NCBI GenBank assembly: GCA_004356805.1
Contig: SMXW01000069.1
Location: 1 to 33,232, forward strand
DNA: 33,232 bases
Direction of reading: 5' to 3'
Source of the DNA: Acidobacteriota bacterium
GTDB lineage: Bacteria; Actinomycetota; Acidimicrobiia; Spongiisociales; ZC4RG35
Shown: positions 15,393 to 21,955 of the stretch, piece after piece
How the letters are laid out: each line of letters opens with the position of its first letter
Numbering within the stretch: the first letter of the stretch is position 1
The notes under the pieces: model-generated
What the model was told of the DNA's origin: nothing
The model's input: only the letters and a program-made list of their open reading frames with translations
Databases searched by the model: none
Made by a program: the position numbers and the translations under genes

Positions 15393-15931
15393 AATTTCTT
15401 CTTCCAAGCGCTGTCGCAGTTCTTGCATACACGATGGCTGCGTGCGCGGTGACATCTGAAGGGTCGTCTCCCACGGTCGCCACTGTCCCACCCACCACCA
15501 TCCCGGTGACGACAACGAGCACTGTTGCCACCCTCGAGGCCACCGAGATGTTTCGCGATTGTCTGGTTGCGAACGGCATCGATATCGAGCCGATTCCACT
15601 TGACGCCCAAGGCCGACCGCGACTCGAACTGGTGATGAGGGACATCGACTTCTCGGACGCCGACTCGGTCAGCGCCCTTTCTGTCTGCTCGAGCCACCTT
15701 GGGACTGGTGCACTGGAGTTGACCCAGAGTCCGATCCTGCAGTCGGCCGTGGTCGACCTTCTGGAGGAATTCAGTGATTGCGTCAGATCACGGGGTGTGT
15801 CGGAATTCCCCGACCCGATACCGGAGTACCGCGGGATCGGCGGTCCCTATCCACTTGCCGAGATCCCATACGCCGACCCCGATCTCTCCGATGCCGTAAA
15901 TGCTTGCATGAGCCGGCTGGCTCCGGGATAG
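15389..15931 (+). CDS. Putative lipoprotein with two Cys-x-x-x-x-G motifs
   Basis: 180 aa from a TTG that overlaps the stop of the EtfD-like gene (TTGA), so probably co-translated. A signal peptide (MKFLLPSAVAVLAYTMAAC) ends in a lipobox-like TMAAC; Cys19 would be lipidated. A Thr/Ser/Pro/Val linker follows (about 20-48). The mature part has two similar units, MFRDCLVANGIDIEPIP and EFSDCVRSRGVSEFPDPIP, each followed by another Cys (SALSVCSSH and VNACMSRL). This matches a widespread but uncharacterised actinobacterial pattern, FxxCMRxxGxxxPDP. The paired cysteines suggest disulfides or metal binding. Function unknown; a link to the respiratory protein upstream is inference. Confidence 0.72.
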   Translation: MKFLLPSAVAVLAYTMAACAVTSEGSSPTVATVPPTTIPVTTTSTVATLEATEMFRDCLVANGIDIEPIPLDAQGRPRLELVMRDIDFSDADSVSALSVCSSHLGTGALELTQSPILQSAVVDLLEEFSDCVRSRGVSEFPDPIPEYRGIGGPYPLAEIPYADPDLSDAVNACMSRLAPG

Positions 15932-15951
15932 CTCACTTATCCAACCGCCCC

Positions 15952-15957
15952 TATTTT
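15952..15957 (+). promoter_or_regulatory. -10 box (TATTTT) of clpS
   Basis: TATTTT, 7 nt, then the ATG at 15965. It supports that ATG over the in-frame TTG at 15956 and over the internal ATG codons shortly downstream. Confidence 0.5.
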
Positions 15958-15964
15958 GCGTACG

Positions 15965-16261
15965 ATGCCGGAGCAAATGGCAATGCAGCCGACTCCGGTG
16001 ATCGTTCCCGACAGCGACGAAGAAATCGATATCGATCGTCCATGGCAAGTGGTGGTCTGGAACGACCCCGTGAACACAATGGGCTATGTGGTGTATGTCT
16101 TTCGCAAGCTCTTCGGCCATAACGAGGCCACGGCGACGAAACTTATGCTGCAGGTGCATCACGAGGGCAGGGCGATCGTCTCCGATGGCCCACGCGAGAA
16201 GGCTGAGATCGATTGTTTTCGACTCCACAGCCACGGTCTATGGGCGACCATGGAGAAGTGA
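15965..16261 (+). CDS. clpS: ATP-dependent Clp protease adaptor ClpS
   Basis: 98 aa, the usual size. ClpS binds N-degron substrates and delivers them to ClpA or ClpC. The core motif is [20 protein letters not shown], in which the Asn-Asp-Pro and Met form the N-end pocket; [23 protein letters not shown] follows, with the conserved VHxxG. The N-terminal 25 residues are acidic and flexible, as in the family. Its stop overlaps the GTG start of the DUF2017 gene (GTGA), an order often seen in Actinobacteria. Confidence 0.93.
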   Translation: MPEQMAMQPTPVIVPDSDEEIDIDRPWQVVVWNDPVNTMGYVVYVFRKLFGHNEATATKLMLQVHHEGRAIVSDGPREKAEIDCFRLHSHGLWATMEK

Positions 16262-16713
16262 GCCACTTCAAGACGACACGCAAGGGGATAACGGCTTCGT
16301 TCGGTCCGGAGGAACGGGCCTTCCTTGCCGACGTTCTGCCGCTGCTTGCCGGGATAGGGGAGGTGGGTGTCGATCCCGCCGCTACCAGACTCAACGTTCC
16401 CGTCTATCTCGATGATCCCGAGTCCAACGAGGAGTGGTGGCGTCTCATGGGGGTGGACTTGGACGCGACTCGCCAATCCGACCGTGATGTCCTTCGGAAG
16501 GTTGTCCAGAGTGACGACGCGACGGTCCTCAGTGACGAAGAAGCCGATTCATTCCTGCGAGTCATCAACCAGGCGCGTCTCACACTTGGGGCTCGCTTGG
16601 GTCTGGAGGTCGAGGAGGATCACGACCGTCTCGAGGAGGATGGTCGACAGGCCCTGGACTACCTCGGTTGGATTCTCGAAGAGTTGACCGCGGAGCTCAC
16701 CCGCTCACTCTGA
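16258..16713 (+). CDS. DUF2017 family protein
   Basis: 151 aa from the GTG at 16258, which overlaps the clpS stop; an earlier ATG at 16213 would place 15 residues inside clpS. The sequence is mostly alpha-helical and acidic: [16 protein letters not shown], then [20 protein letters not shown], then [27 protein letters not shown], and a C-terminal helix ([15 protein letters not shown]). This matches the DUF2017 family found directly after clpS in Actinobacteria. No catalytic motif, signal peptide or membrane segment is seen. Function unknown; the coupling suggests a role with the ClpS/ClpC system. Confidence 0.8.
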   Translation: MSHFKTTRKGITASFGPEERAFLADVLPLLAGIGEVGVDPAATRLNVPVYLDDPESNEEWWRLMGVDLDATRQSDRDVLRKVVQSDDATVLSDEEADSFLRVINQARLTLGARLGLEVEEDHDRLEEDGRQALDYLGWILEELTAELTRSL

Positions 16714-16770
16714 CACCGGGCGCGGGTCTTGGTCATTTGTGTAGGTTCCGCGTCGAGGCTGGAGGTCAAT

Positions 16771-17880
16771 GTGATAGGCGACCCGATCGCTGACTTGAGA
16801 AGCCCGAACGGCTCGCTGATCTCCGTGTATGTCGATCGGCCGAGTCGAGGAGGGTTCGGCGCCCTTCTCTCTGATTTGGTCAGACCCGTTCGCGAACGGT
16901 CCCGGTGGATGGGCCGACAGGTTCAGAAGAGCGTCCGAGCCGACGCCGACCGTATCCATGACCTGGCAGAAACCCTCGAAGTCGACTCTGCGCCGGCATA
17001 TGCGATCTTTGCTTCGAGCCTGGACGATCTGTTCCTTCTCGAACCGCTGACCCATCCGACGCCAAACGTGTCGACCATTGGACCTCGTCCCTACCTGAGA
17101 CCACTCCGAGCCGCTCCCCGTGCGCTTCGCTCCGGGATCGTCGTCGCCGACCGTTCTCTAGCCCGGACTTTTGTCGGGTTTGAGGGCGTCATCGAGGAAC
17201 TGGGAGACCCGGCTGACGCCGACATCGGCAAGAGCAACTTCGGGGGATTCTCCGGTTACGAGGAGAAGGGTGTGCGTGCCCATGCCGACGAGGCCTCCGC
17301 CCGGCTTTGGAGGAAGGCTGGAGCTCGTCTTCTCGAACAGCACGTGAATCGGCCCTTCGACTACATGGCGATCGGAGGACATGAGGAGACCGTCGAGGAG
17401 ATCGCCCGTTCTCTTCATCCGTACCTTGCGCAATTGCCAAGGGCGACGTTCGTCGCCAATCCGAAGGGGATGGGGCTGGCCACCCTGCGTGTCGAGATGG
17501 CCGCCCACGACATTGAGATTCGGCGTCATCGACAAGAAGCACTGGCCGGGCGGATTTGCGACACGGCTTGGGGCGGAGGGAATGCAGTCCTGGGGCTGAG
17601 TTCCACGCTAGAGGCCGTCAACGCCCAGGCAATCGACACGCTGGCGGTGGCCGGGCCATTCACCAGGAGTGGAGCCATGTGCAGCCAATGTGCCCATCTG
17701 ACCAGAAACGAAGACTCCTGCCCGGTATGCGGTTCACCGATGTTCGCCGTCGATGACGTGGTTGCTGCTGTGATGGATGCCACTGTTGTGGCCGGGGGAA
17801 GTGCCCACCAGTTCGACGTGGCCTCACCCCTTGATGTCGAAGGTATCGGTGCTCTCACTCGCTTCCCGGTCCCGGCTTGA
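16771..17880 (+). CDS. eRF1-like (baeRF/Vms1-type) protein with zinc ribbon
   Basis: 369 aa from the GTG at 16771, which has GGAGG 5 nt upstream; an in-frame TTG at 16729 lacks one. The N-terminal domain (LISVYVDRP, then PAYAIFAS) and the middle region GIVVADRSLARTFVGFEG follow the archaeo-eukaryotic release-factor-1 fold. A linker GGFSGYEEKGVRAHADEASARL corresponds to the segment before the nucleic-acid-binding helix in bacterial baeRF families. The third domain FDYMAIGGHEETVEEIA is eRF1 domain 3-like. A C2C2 zinc ribbon (CSQCAHL ... CPVCG) lies near residues 310-330. Relatives such as Vms1 cleave peptidyl-tRNA on stalled ribosomes. It sits after clpS-DUF2017, fitting a quality-control context. 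No canonical GGQ is seen, so activity is uncertain. Confidence 0.72.
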   Translation: MIGDPIADLRSPNGSLISVYVDRPSRGGFGALLSDLVRPVRERSRWMGRQVQKSVRADADRIHDLAETLEVDSAPAYAIFASSLDDLFLLEPLTHPTPNVSTIGPRPYLRPLRAAPRALRSGIVVADRSLARTFVGFEGVIEELGDPADADIGKSNFGGFSGYEEKGVRAHADEASARLWRKAGARLLEQHVNRPFDYMAIGGHEETVEEIARSLHPYLAQLPRATFVANPKGMGLATLRVEMAAHDIEIRRHRQEALAGRICDTAWGGGNAVLGLSSTLEAVNAQAIDTLAVAGPFTRSGAMCSQCAHLTRNEDSCPVCGSPMFAVDDVVAAVMDATVVAGGSAHQFDVASPLDVEGIGALTRFPVPA

Positions 17881-17884
17881 CCAC

Positions 17885-17890
17885 TAGATT
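17885..17890 (+). promoter_or_regulatory. -10 box (TAGATT) of the MocA-like gene
   Basis: TAGATT, 8 nt, then the ATG at 17899. It overlaps the first bases after the upstream stop. Confidence 0.45.
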
Positions 17891-17898
17891 CGCCCGCA

Positions 17899-18495
17899 AT
17901 GTCAACCGCAGCCATCGTGCTCGCCGCCGGCGCCTCCAGGAGACTCGGTCGGCCGAAACAGCTAGAACCATGGGGTGACACCAACCTGCTTGGTCATGTC
18001 GTCGGTCGGACCCAAGCCTTCCCGGTCGATGAGGTGTGGGTGGTTTTGGGATATGACTCCGATCGAATCCTTGCTGAGACCGAACTCGGAGATGCCGGAG
18101 TTGTGGAGAATCCGGAGTGGGAGGAAGGGATCGCTTCGTCCCTTCGCGTTGGGCTTGACGCACTAGCCCGACTCTCCCGATGTGATACGGCTCTGATAGT
18201 GATCGCAGATCAGCCTGAGATCTCTGCTGAGGTTGTCGACCTTTTGTTTGAGTCTCATGCCAAGGCAGGCAAGCCGGTGACTGTTCCCAAGTACCGATAC
18301 AGTTCGGGCAACCCCGTCCTGATCAATCGATCCCTCTGGCCGCGGGTCATGTCGCTCGAGGGTGACGATGGAGCAAAGCGGCTCTGGCTGGCCCACCCGG
18401 ACTGGGTCAATGAGGTTTGGATCTCAGACGTACACCCCCGAGATGTAGACACCGAGATAGATGTATCTGACTTGAAACCCCGGCATCCGGCCTGA
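17899..18495 (+). CDS. MocA/MobA-like nucleotidyltransferase
   Basis: 198 aa. The N-terminus AAIVLAAGASRRLGRPKQL is the nucleotide-binding signature LAAGxSxRxGxxK of the molybdopterin nucleotidyltransferase group. VWVVLGYDSDRI and the metal-binding VIADQPEIS follow, as in MocA, where the corresponding loop is xDQP. GNPVLI and DDGAKRL also match MocA. It would attach CMP or GMP to the molybdenum cofactor, or act on a related compound. No molybdoenzyme or other cofactor gene lies in the window, so the pathway cannot be confirmed; formate and xanthine dehydrogenases are common users of MocA. Confidence 0.8.
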   Translation: MSTAAIVLAAGASRRLGRPKQLEPWGDTNLLGHVVGRTQAFPVDEVWVVLGYDSDRILAETELGDAGVVENPEWEEGIASSLRVGLDALARLSRCDTALIVIADQPEISAEVVDLLFESHAKAGKPVTVPKYRYSSGNPVLINRSLWPRVMSLEGDDGAKRLWLAHPDWVNEVWISDVHPRDVDTEIDVSDLKPRHPA

Positions 18496-18563
18496 CCTCG
18501 GTTCTGGCGAGGGTCTAGAGTCGCAAAAACTGGGGCCGGTGTCACATAGCGGAGAAAGGGCAA

Positions 18564-18968
18564 ATGGCTCGTATCGATCAGGTGGCGGGTGTTGATCAGA
18601 GACAGGCGACAAAGCTGCGCAAGGCTGGCATTCGCACAGGGCGTGGTCTGGCGGAGCAGGCCTCTACCCGACGGGGTAGGACTGAGGTCGCCAGGGCAAC
18701 CGGGATCAGTCCCAAGGATCTTCAGCTTTGGGTTCATCACGCCGACCTGCTTCGAGTCCGCGGTGTGGGCGCCGAGTATGCGGAACTGTTGGTTGCCTCC
18801 GGTGTCGACACATTGCGAGATCTACGACGACGAAATCCGACTGCGCTTCTCACCAAGATCATTGGTCTCAACGGATCCATGCGAGTGGTCGACCGTCTTC
18901 CTACCGAGTCAATGGTCGAAAGCTGGATCGGGGCGGCCGGCGACCTGCAGCCCTCAATCTCGACCTGA
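18564..18968 (+). CDS. DUF4332 (helix-hairpin-helix-like) protein
   Basis: 134 aa, with a good ribosome binding site (GGAGAAAGG) upstream. The sequence has two HhH-like repeats: IDQVAGVDQRQATKLRKAGI and LLRVRGVGAEYAELLVASGV, the second followed by DTLRDLRRRN. This matches the DUF4332 family, found in many bacteria and assumed to bind nucleic acid or act as an adaptor. It is likely cytoplasmic; no membrane segment is present. No catalytic residues are known. Confidence 0.78.
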   Translation: MARIDQVAGVDQRQATKLRKAGIRTGRGLAEQASTRRGRTEVARATGISPKDLQLWVHHADLLRVRGVGAEYAELLVASGVDTLRDLRRRNPTALLTKIIGLNGSMRVVDRLPTESMVESWIGAAGDLQPSIST

Positions 18969-18993
18969 GTTCACCCCATTTCCCGCGGTGAAA

Positions 18994-19009
18994 CGATCAC
19001 AGGTGATCG
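18994..19009. repeat. Inverted repeat CGATCAC-AG-GTGATCG
   Basis: Perfect 7-bp arms with a 2-bp centre, 26 bp after the DUF4332 stop. Either a compact terminator-like hairpin or a regulator site; no T run follows on the plus strand. Confidence 0.4.
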
Positions 19010-19048
19010 CTACAGCATCAGGAAGGCGGTCGGGATAATCGGGATAAA

Positions 19049-19066
19049 GAGAAGGGGCCCCTTCTC
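19049..19066 (-). terminator. Palindromic terminator of the HbhA-like operon
   Basis: An 18-bp perfect palindrome (GAGAAGGGG/CCCCTTCTC) lying 17 nt past the HbhA-like stop. Read on the minus strand it is followed by TTTAT, as for an intrinsic terminator with a short U tract. It may also stop plus-strand transcription from the DUF4332 gene. Confidence 0.55.
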
Positions 19067-19083
19067 AGTGTGAGCAGGTGAGC

Positions 19084-19569
19084 TCAGGAAGCTTTTTCAG
19101 TTTTCGTTGAGCTTGTCTTCGCCGCCGAGGACGACTTGGTCGTCTCGGCAGCCGAAGACTTGTCAGCCGTCTTGGAAGCTGCCGGCTTCTTGTCAGCCGT
19201 CTTCTTGGTGGAGGGGGCCTTTTCGGCCTCCGTCACGTCTGTCTTCTCATCTGCCTTGTCGGGCCGGAATGAGGTGCGCCATGTGGCAAGCATGTCTTCG
19301 AGTTGATCCCGAAGCTTGCTGACCTGTTCTTTGGCCTGGTCGAGGTCGACCTTGGAGGAAATCTCCTCGACGACCTTGCCCTCGCTGATACGGGCGACGA
19401 CCTTCTCGCCTTCGGCGGCCCAGTCCTCGATGGTCGCTCCGGCAGCCTTGCTGCGGGCGGCCTTCTCTTTTCCCATTCTGTCTTTGATGATGCTGACCTT
19501 GTCGCCGACCTTGCGGGCCACGACGACGGGAGCGCCAACTGCCGCGTACAAAACGCTCTTTGTTTGCAT
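19084..19569 (-). CDS. HbhA-like protein with Lys/Ala/Ser/Thr-rich tail
   Basis: 161 aa. The N-terminal part contains a hydrophobic stretch (SVLYAAVGAPVVVARKVGDKV) and then a helical, coiled-coil-like region (residues 25-100, with DLDQAKEQVSKLRDQLEDML). The tail from about residue 105 is low-complexity Lys/Ala/Ser/Thr (STKKTADKKPAASKTADK), like the Lys-rich heparin-binding repeat of mycobacterial HbhA (Rv0475). The XRE gene directly upstream mirrors Rv0474 next to hbhA. A GGAG site precedes the ATG, overlapping the XRE stop. The role in a free-living bacterium is unknown; surface adhesion, lipid-body and histone-like roles are all possible. Similarity is in design rather than in strict motif. 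Confidence 0.7.
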   Translation of the reverse strand: MQTKSVLYAAVGAPVVVARKVGDKVSIIKDRMGKEKAARSKAAGATIEDWAAEGEKVVARISEGKVVEEISSKVDLDQAKEQVSKLRDQLEDMLATWRTSFRPDKADEKTDVTEAEKAPSTKKTADKKPAASKTADKSSAAETTKSSSAAKTSSTKTEKAS

Positions 19570-19572
19570 TAC

Positions 19573-19938
19573 TTACTCCTGTTTCTCTTTGGTCACCGAC
19601 CCATTGCTTCGGGCAAGTGCCCTGTACATATCGAGCAAGACCTTCTTGTGCTCGGTGGCGAGCCGCTTGTCTGCCCCGATGGCCTCGAACACCGATGTCG
19701 GAACCAGTTCCTCGTCGATCAGCCCAGCCCTTTTGTAGAGGGAGTTGGCGCTGATCTCGAGGGCTCTCGACAGGCTCTTGAGAATCTCGGCAGACGGCTT
19801 GCGAATCCCTCGCTCGATCTGGCTCAGATATGGGTTTGAAATACCTGCCTTGTCGGCCAGACGTCGCAGTGAGAGGTTCGCTCGTTCCCGCTGTTGGCGG
19901 ATGAACGCGCCCAAATCGCCGTGCTTGCTCTCGTTCAC
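19573..19938 (-). CDS. XRE-family transcriptional regulator (Rv0474-like)
   Basis: 121 aa from a GTG. The helix-turn-helix (residues about 10-65) is clear: LGAFIRQQRERANLSLRRLA, then KAGISNPYLSQIERGIRKPS and ILKSLSRALEISANSLYKRAG. The C-terminal part is a short helical region without a cupin or other sensor domain. Its stop lies within the ribosome binding site of the HbhA-like gene, so the two are translated together. Rv0474 in Mycobacterium has the same place and size. Direct repeats CGCTTGC upstream suggest that it represses its own operon. Confidence 0.85.
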   Translation of the reverse strand: MNESKHGDLGAFIRQQRERANLSLRRLADKAGISNPYLSQIERGIRKPSAEILKSLSRALEISANSLYKRAGLIDEELVPTSVFEAIGADKRLATEHKKVLLDMYRALARSNGSVTKEKQE

Positions 19939-19948
19939 TTCTAGTTAG

Positions 19949-19977
19949 CTTATAGCAAGCGCTAATTATTGCAAGCG
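19949..19977 (-). promoter_or_regulatory. Promoter (TATAAG) and CGCTTGC direct repeats upstream of the XRE-HbhA operon
   Basis: On the minus strand a TATAAG -10 (19954-19949) lies 10 nt before the GTG. Two copies of CGCTTGC (19955-19961 and 19971-19977), spaced 16 bp apart, occupy the region just upstream of the -10 and cover the -35. One and a half helical turns between repeats suits XRE dimers. Confidence 0.5.
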
Positions 19978-19996
19978 GGTCGCGAACGCGTACGGC

Positions 19997-20719
19997 TTAA
20001 CCCAGAGTGGCCCCAATGGCGTTGCCGATCGCCCAAGCGATCACTCCGCCAACACCAGCGATGGCCATATTCTCGAAACCCGATTGCAGCCAGTGGCTCT
20101 TGGCGACTCGTGCCTTGACCACTCCGACAAGGAAGAGGCCGGTAAGCGATAAAGCGGTCGCCCAGATCAGGGCTGTGCCGGTCGAGTCGATCAAGATGAA
20201 CGGTACAACCGAGGGTAATGAGCCGACAAGGAAGAGAAGACCCGACGCCGCCATCGCCAGGCGTGGCGAGCGACGCTCCGACTCGACAACTCCGAACTCG
20301 AGGGCGGCCATGGCGTTCAAGATGGCTTCATCATTGTTTTCGAACCCCGCGATCACACCGTTCAAATCTGCTTCACCAACACCCATGTCGGTGAAGAACC
20401 CGCGGAGCTGCTCCAACTCCTGGTCCTTGAAGTGGATGATGTGAGTTCGCTCCAAGGCCAGTTCTGCCTCCAGGATCTCGTCCTGCGACTTGGTCGCCAG
20501 GTACTCGCCGGCCGCCATGGATACCGCACCTGCCAGAGCCCCGGCGACCGCCGTCAGCAGCACCTGGGCGGTGTCGAAGCCACCTCCGACAACACCGACC
20601 ACCAGGAGGAAGATGGAGACGAGACCGTCGTTGACTCCCAGGATGATGTCTCGCCAGTACGGACGGAACTCACCGATATGGGATATGTACTCGTGGGTCT
20701 CCTGGTTCTCGACGTCCAT
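19997..20719 (-). CDS. VIT1/CCC1-family iron/manganese transporter-like protein
   Basis: 240 aa. The family signature is visible in the first membrane helix: WRDIILGVNDGLVSIFLLVVG, followed by TAVAGALAGAVSMAAGEYLA, with the conserved DGL, AGAxSMAxGEY pattern that carries the metal-binding Glu and Met. About five membrane segments are present: two N-terminal (28-48, 52-75) and three C-terminal (155-175, 180-200, 215-238). The cytosolic stretch between (80-150) is Glu/Asp-rich, as in the metal-binding domain of VIT proteins. It would export Fe2+ or Mn2+ from the cytoplasm. TACCAT lies 6 nt before the ATG, suggesting a leaderless transcript. Confidence 0.87.
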   Translation of the reverse strand: MDVENQETHEYISHIGEFRPYWRDIILGVNDGLVSIFLLVVGVVGGGFDTAQVLLTAVAGALAGAVSMAAGEYLATKSQDEILEAELALERTHIIHFKDQELEQLRGFFTDMGVGEADLNGVIAGFENNDEAILNAMAALEFGVVESERRSPRLAMAASGLLFLVGSLPSVVPFILIDSTGTALIWATALSLTGLFLVGVVKARVAKSHWLQSGFENMAIAGVGGVIAWAIGNAIGATLG

Positions 20720-20725
20720 CCGCCG

Positions 20726-20731
20726 ATGGTA
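20726..20731 (-). promoter_or_regulatory. -10 box (TACCAT) of the VIT-type gene
   Basis: Minus-strand TACCAT, 6 nt, then ATG. The 89-bp divergent gap to aroF holds promoters for both genes. Confidence 0.45.
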
Positions 20732-20808
20732 ACGACTCGCAGCCGTCTCCCGAATGAGAGTGCGCTACCTGTGACGGCTAGCGTTGAGGTCCCTCCCATT
20801 CCTTACTC

Positions 20809-21819
20809 ATGATCATTCTCATGCGCCCAGATGCGACCGGCGACGAGGTTGCCCAGGTCGTCGAGAAACTCGGAGCCTTGGGTGCAGACGTCCACATCTC
20901 CACTGAGGACGGCCGCACCGTTGTCAACGGCACCACCGAGGTGCGTCTTCGAGACGAGGCTCCCTGGGACGCCTTCCCTGGAGTTGAGCGAGTGGTGCCG
21001 GTGGTGCGGGGCGGACGCAGGGTCGGGCGTCAGAACAAGTCGGACAACACCGTTGTCGTTGTGGGTGATGTCAAGATCGGTGACGGTCCAGTCAAGGTCA
21101 TCGCCGGCCCCTGCGCGGTGGAGAGCCGGGAACAACTCTTTGCCACGGCTGTTGCGGTCAAGACATCGGGGGCGCACATCCTGAGGGGAGATGCCTTCAA
21201 GCCACGCACCTCTCCGTATTCGTTCCAGGGGTTGGGGAAGGCCGCCCTGGAGATTATGGCCGAGGCGCGCTCAACGACCGGCCTGCCCTTCGTCGCCGAG
21301 GTCCTCGACCCAAGAGATGTCGATCTTGTCGGCTCATATGCAGACATGCTCCGGGTCGGCACGAGGAACATGTCCAACCACGCCCTTCTTCGTGAGGTTG
21401 GCCGCCAGCCCAAGCCTGTCCAGTTGAAGCGGGGAATGGCCGCCACCATCGAGGAGTGGATTGATGCCGCCGAGTACATCGCCAACGAGGGGAACAGCGA
21501 CATCGTGATGGTGGAACGGGGAGTTCGGGGTTTCGACAACTCGGTGCGGAACACACTTGATATCTCTGCGGTGCCGCTGGTCAAATTCCTCACCCACTTA
21601 CCGGTCATGGTCGACCCGTCGCACGCGGCCGGTCGCAAAGACCTGGTGTTACCCCTGGCCCTTGCCGCGGTGGCCGCCGGCGCCGACGGCGTCCTGGTCG
21701 ATGTTCATCCGAACCCATACGAGGCTCTCGTCGATGGCGGGCAGGCTTTGCTCCCTCACGAGTTCGACGCACTGATGAGTGAGTTGCGATTGGTAGCCGC
21801 CGCGGTCGGCCGCTCCTGA
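20809..21819 (+). CDS. aroF: 3-deoxy-7-phosphoheptulonate (DAHP) synthase
   Basis: 336 aa, the type I-beta size with a ferredoxin-like N-terminal domain (MIILMRPDATGDEVAQVVEKL, residues 1-70). It condenses phosphoenolpyruvate with erythrose 4-phosphate, the first step to aromatic amino acids. The barrel motifs are present: KVIAGPCAVESREQL, RGDAFKPRTSPYSFQGLG, FVAEVLDPRDVDL, DMLRVGTRNMSNHALL, QLKRGMAATIEEWIDAAEYI and PVMVDPSHAAGRKDLV, where the Lys, Cys, His and Asp bind PEP and the metal. The N-terminal domain is often the target of feedback inhibition in this family. An ATG at 20821 could also be used, but would remove the first beta strand. Its upstream DNA has a TTGAGG -35-like element (20784 region). 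Confidence 0.93.
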   Translation: MIILMRPDATGDEVAQVVEKLGALGADVHISTEDGRTVVNGTTEVRLRDEAPWDAFPGVERVVPVVRGGRRVGRQNKSDNTVVVVGDVKIGDGPVKVIAGPCAVESREQLFATAVAVKTSGAHILRGDAFKPRTSPYSFQGLGKAALEIMAEARSTTGLPFVAEVLDPRDVDLVGSYADMLRVGTRNMSNHALLREVGRQPKPVQLKRGMAATIEEWIDAAEYIANEGNSDIVMVERGVRGFDNSVRNTLDISAVPLVKFLTHLPVMVDPSHAAGRKDLVLPLALAAVAAGADGVLVDVHPNPYEALVDGGQALLPHEFDALMSELRLVAAAVGRS

Positions 21820-21913
21820 TCAAATCGGCCCGTCAACCCGATCAGCACCGATACGCCTGCCTTGTGCCGAAGCTTGTTGTCGATTCGTTGACCCGAATGG
21901 AGGCCTGGTCGAG

Positions 21914-21947
21914 ATCGCCCCCCACTCCAGCAGGTTGCCGGGGCGAT
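21914..21947 (-). repeat. Inverted repeat ATCGCCCC/GGGGCGAT between aroF and glnE
   Basis: 8-bp arms (21914-21921 and 21940-21947) with an 18-nt loop, between two convergent genes and 8 nt past the glnE stop on the minus strand. A possible weak transcript-end hairpin; no T run follows on either strand. The rest of the 136-bp gap shows nothing more. Confidence 0.3.
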
Positions 21948-21955
21948 GCCTCGTC

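Noticed and set aside
21820-21955. Possible intrinsic terminator between aroF and glnE
   Set aside because: An 8-bp inverted repeat is present, but the loop is long and there is no T run on either strand, so it is listed only as a repeat.
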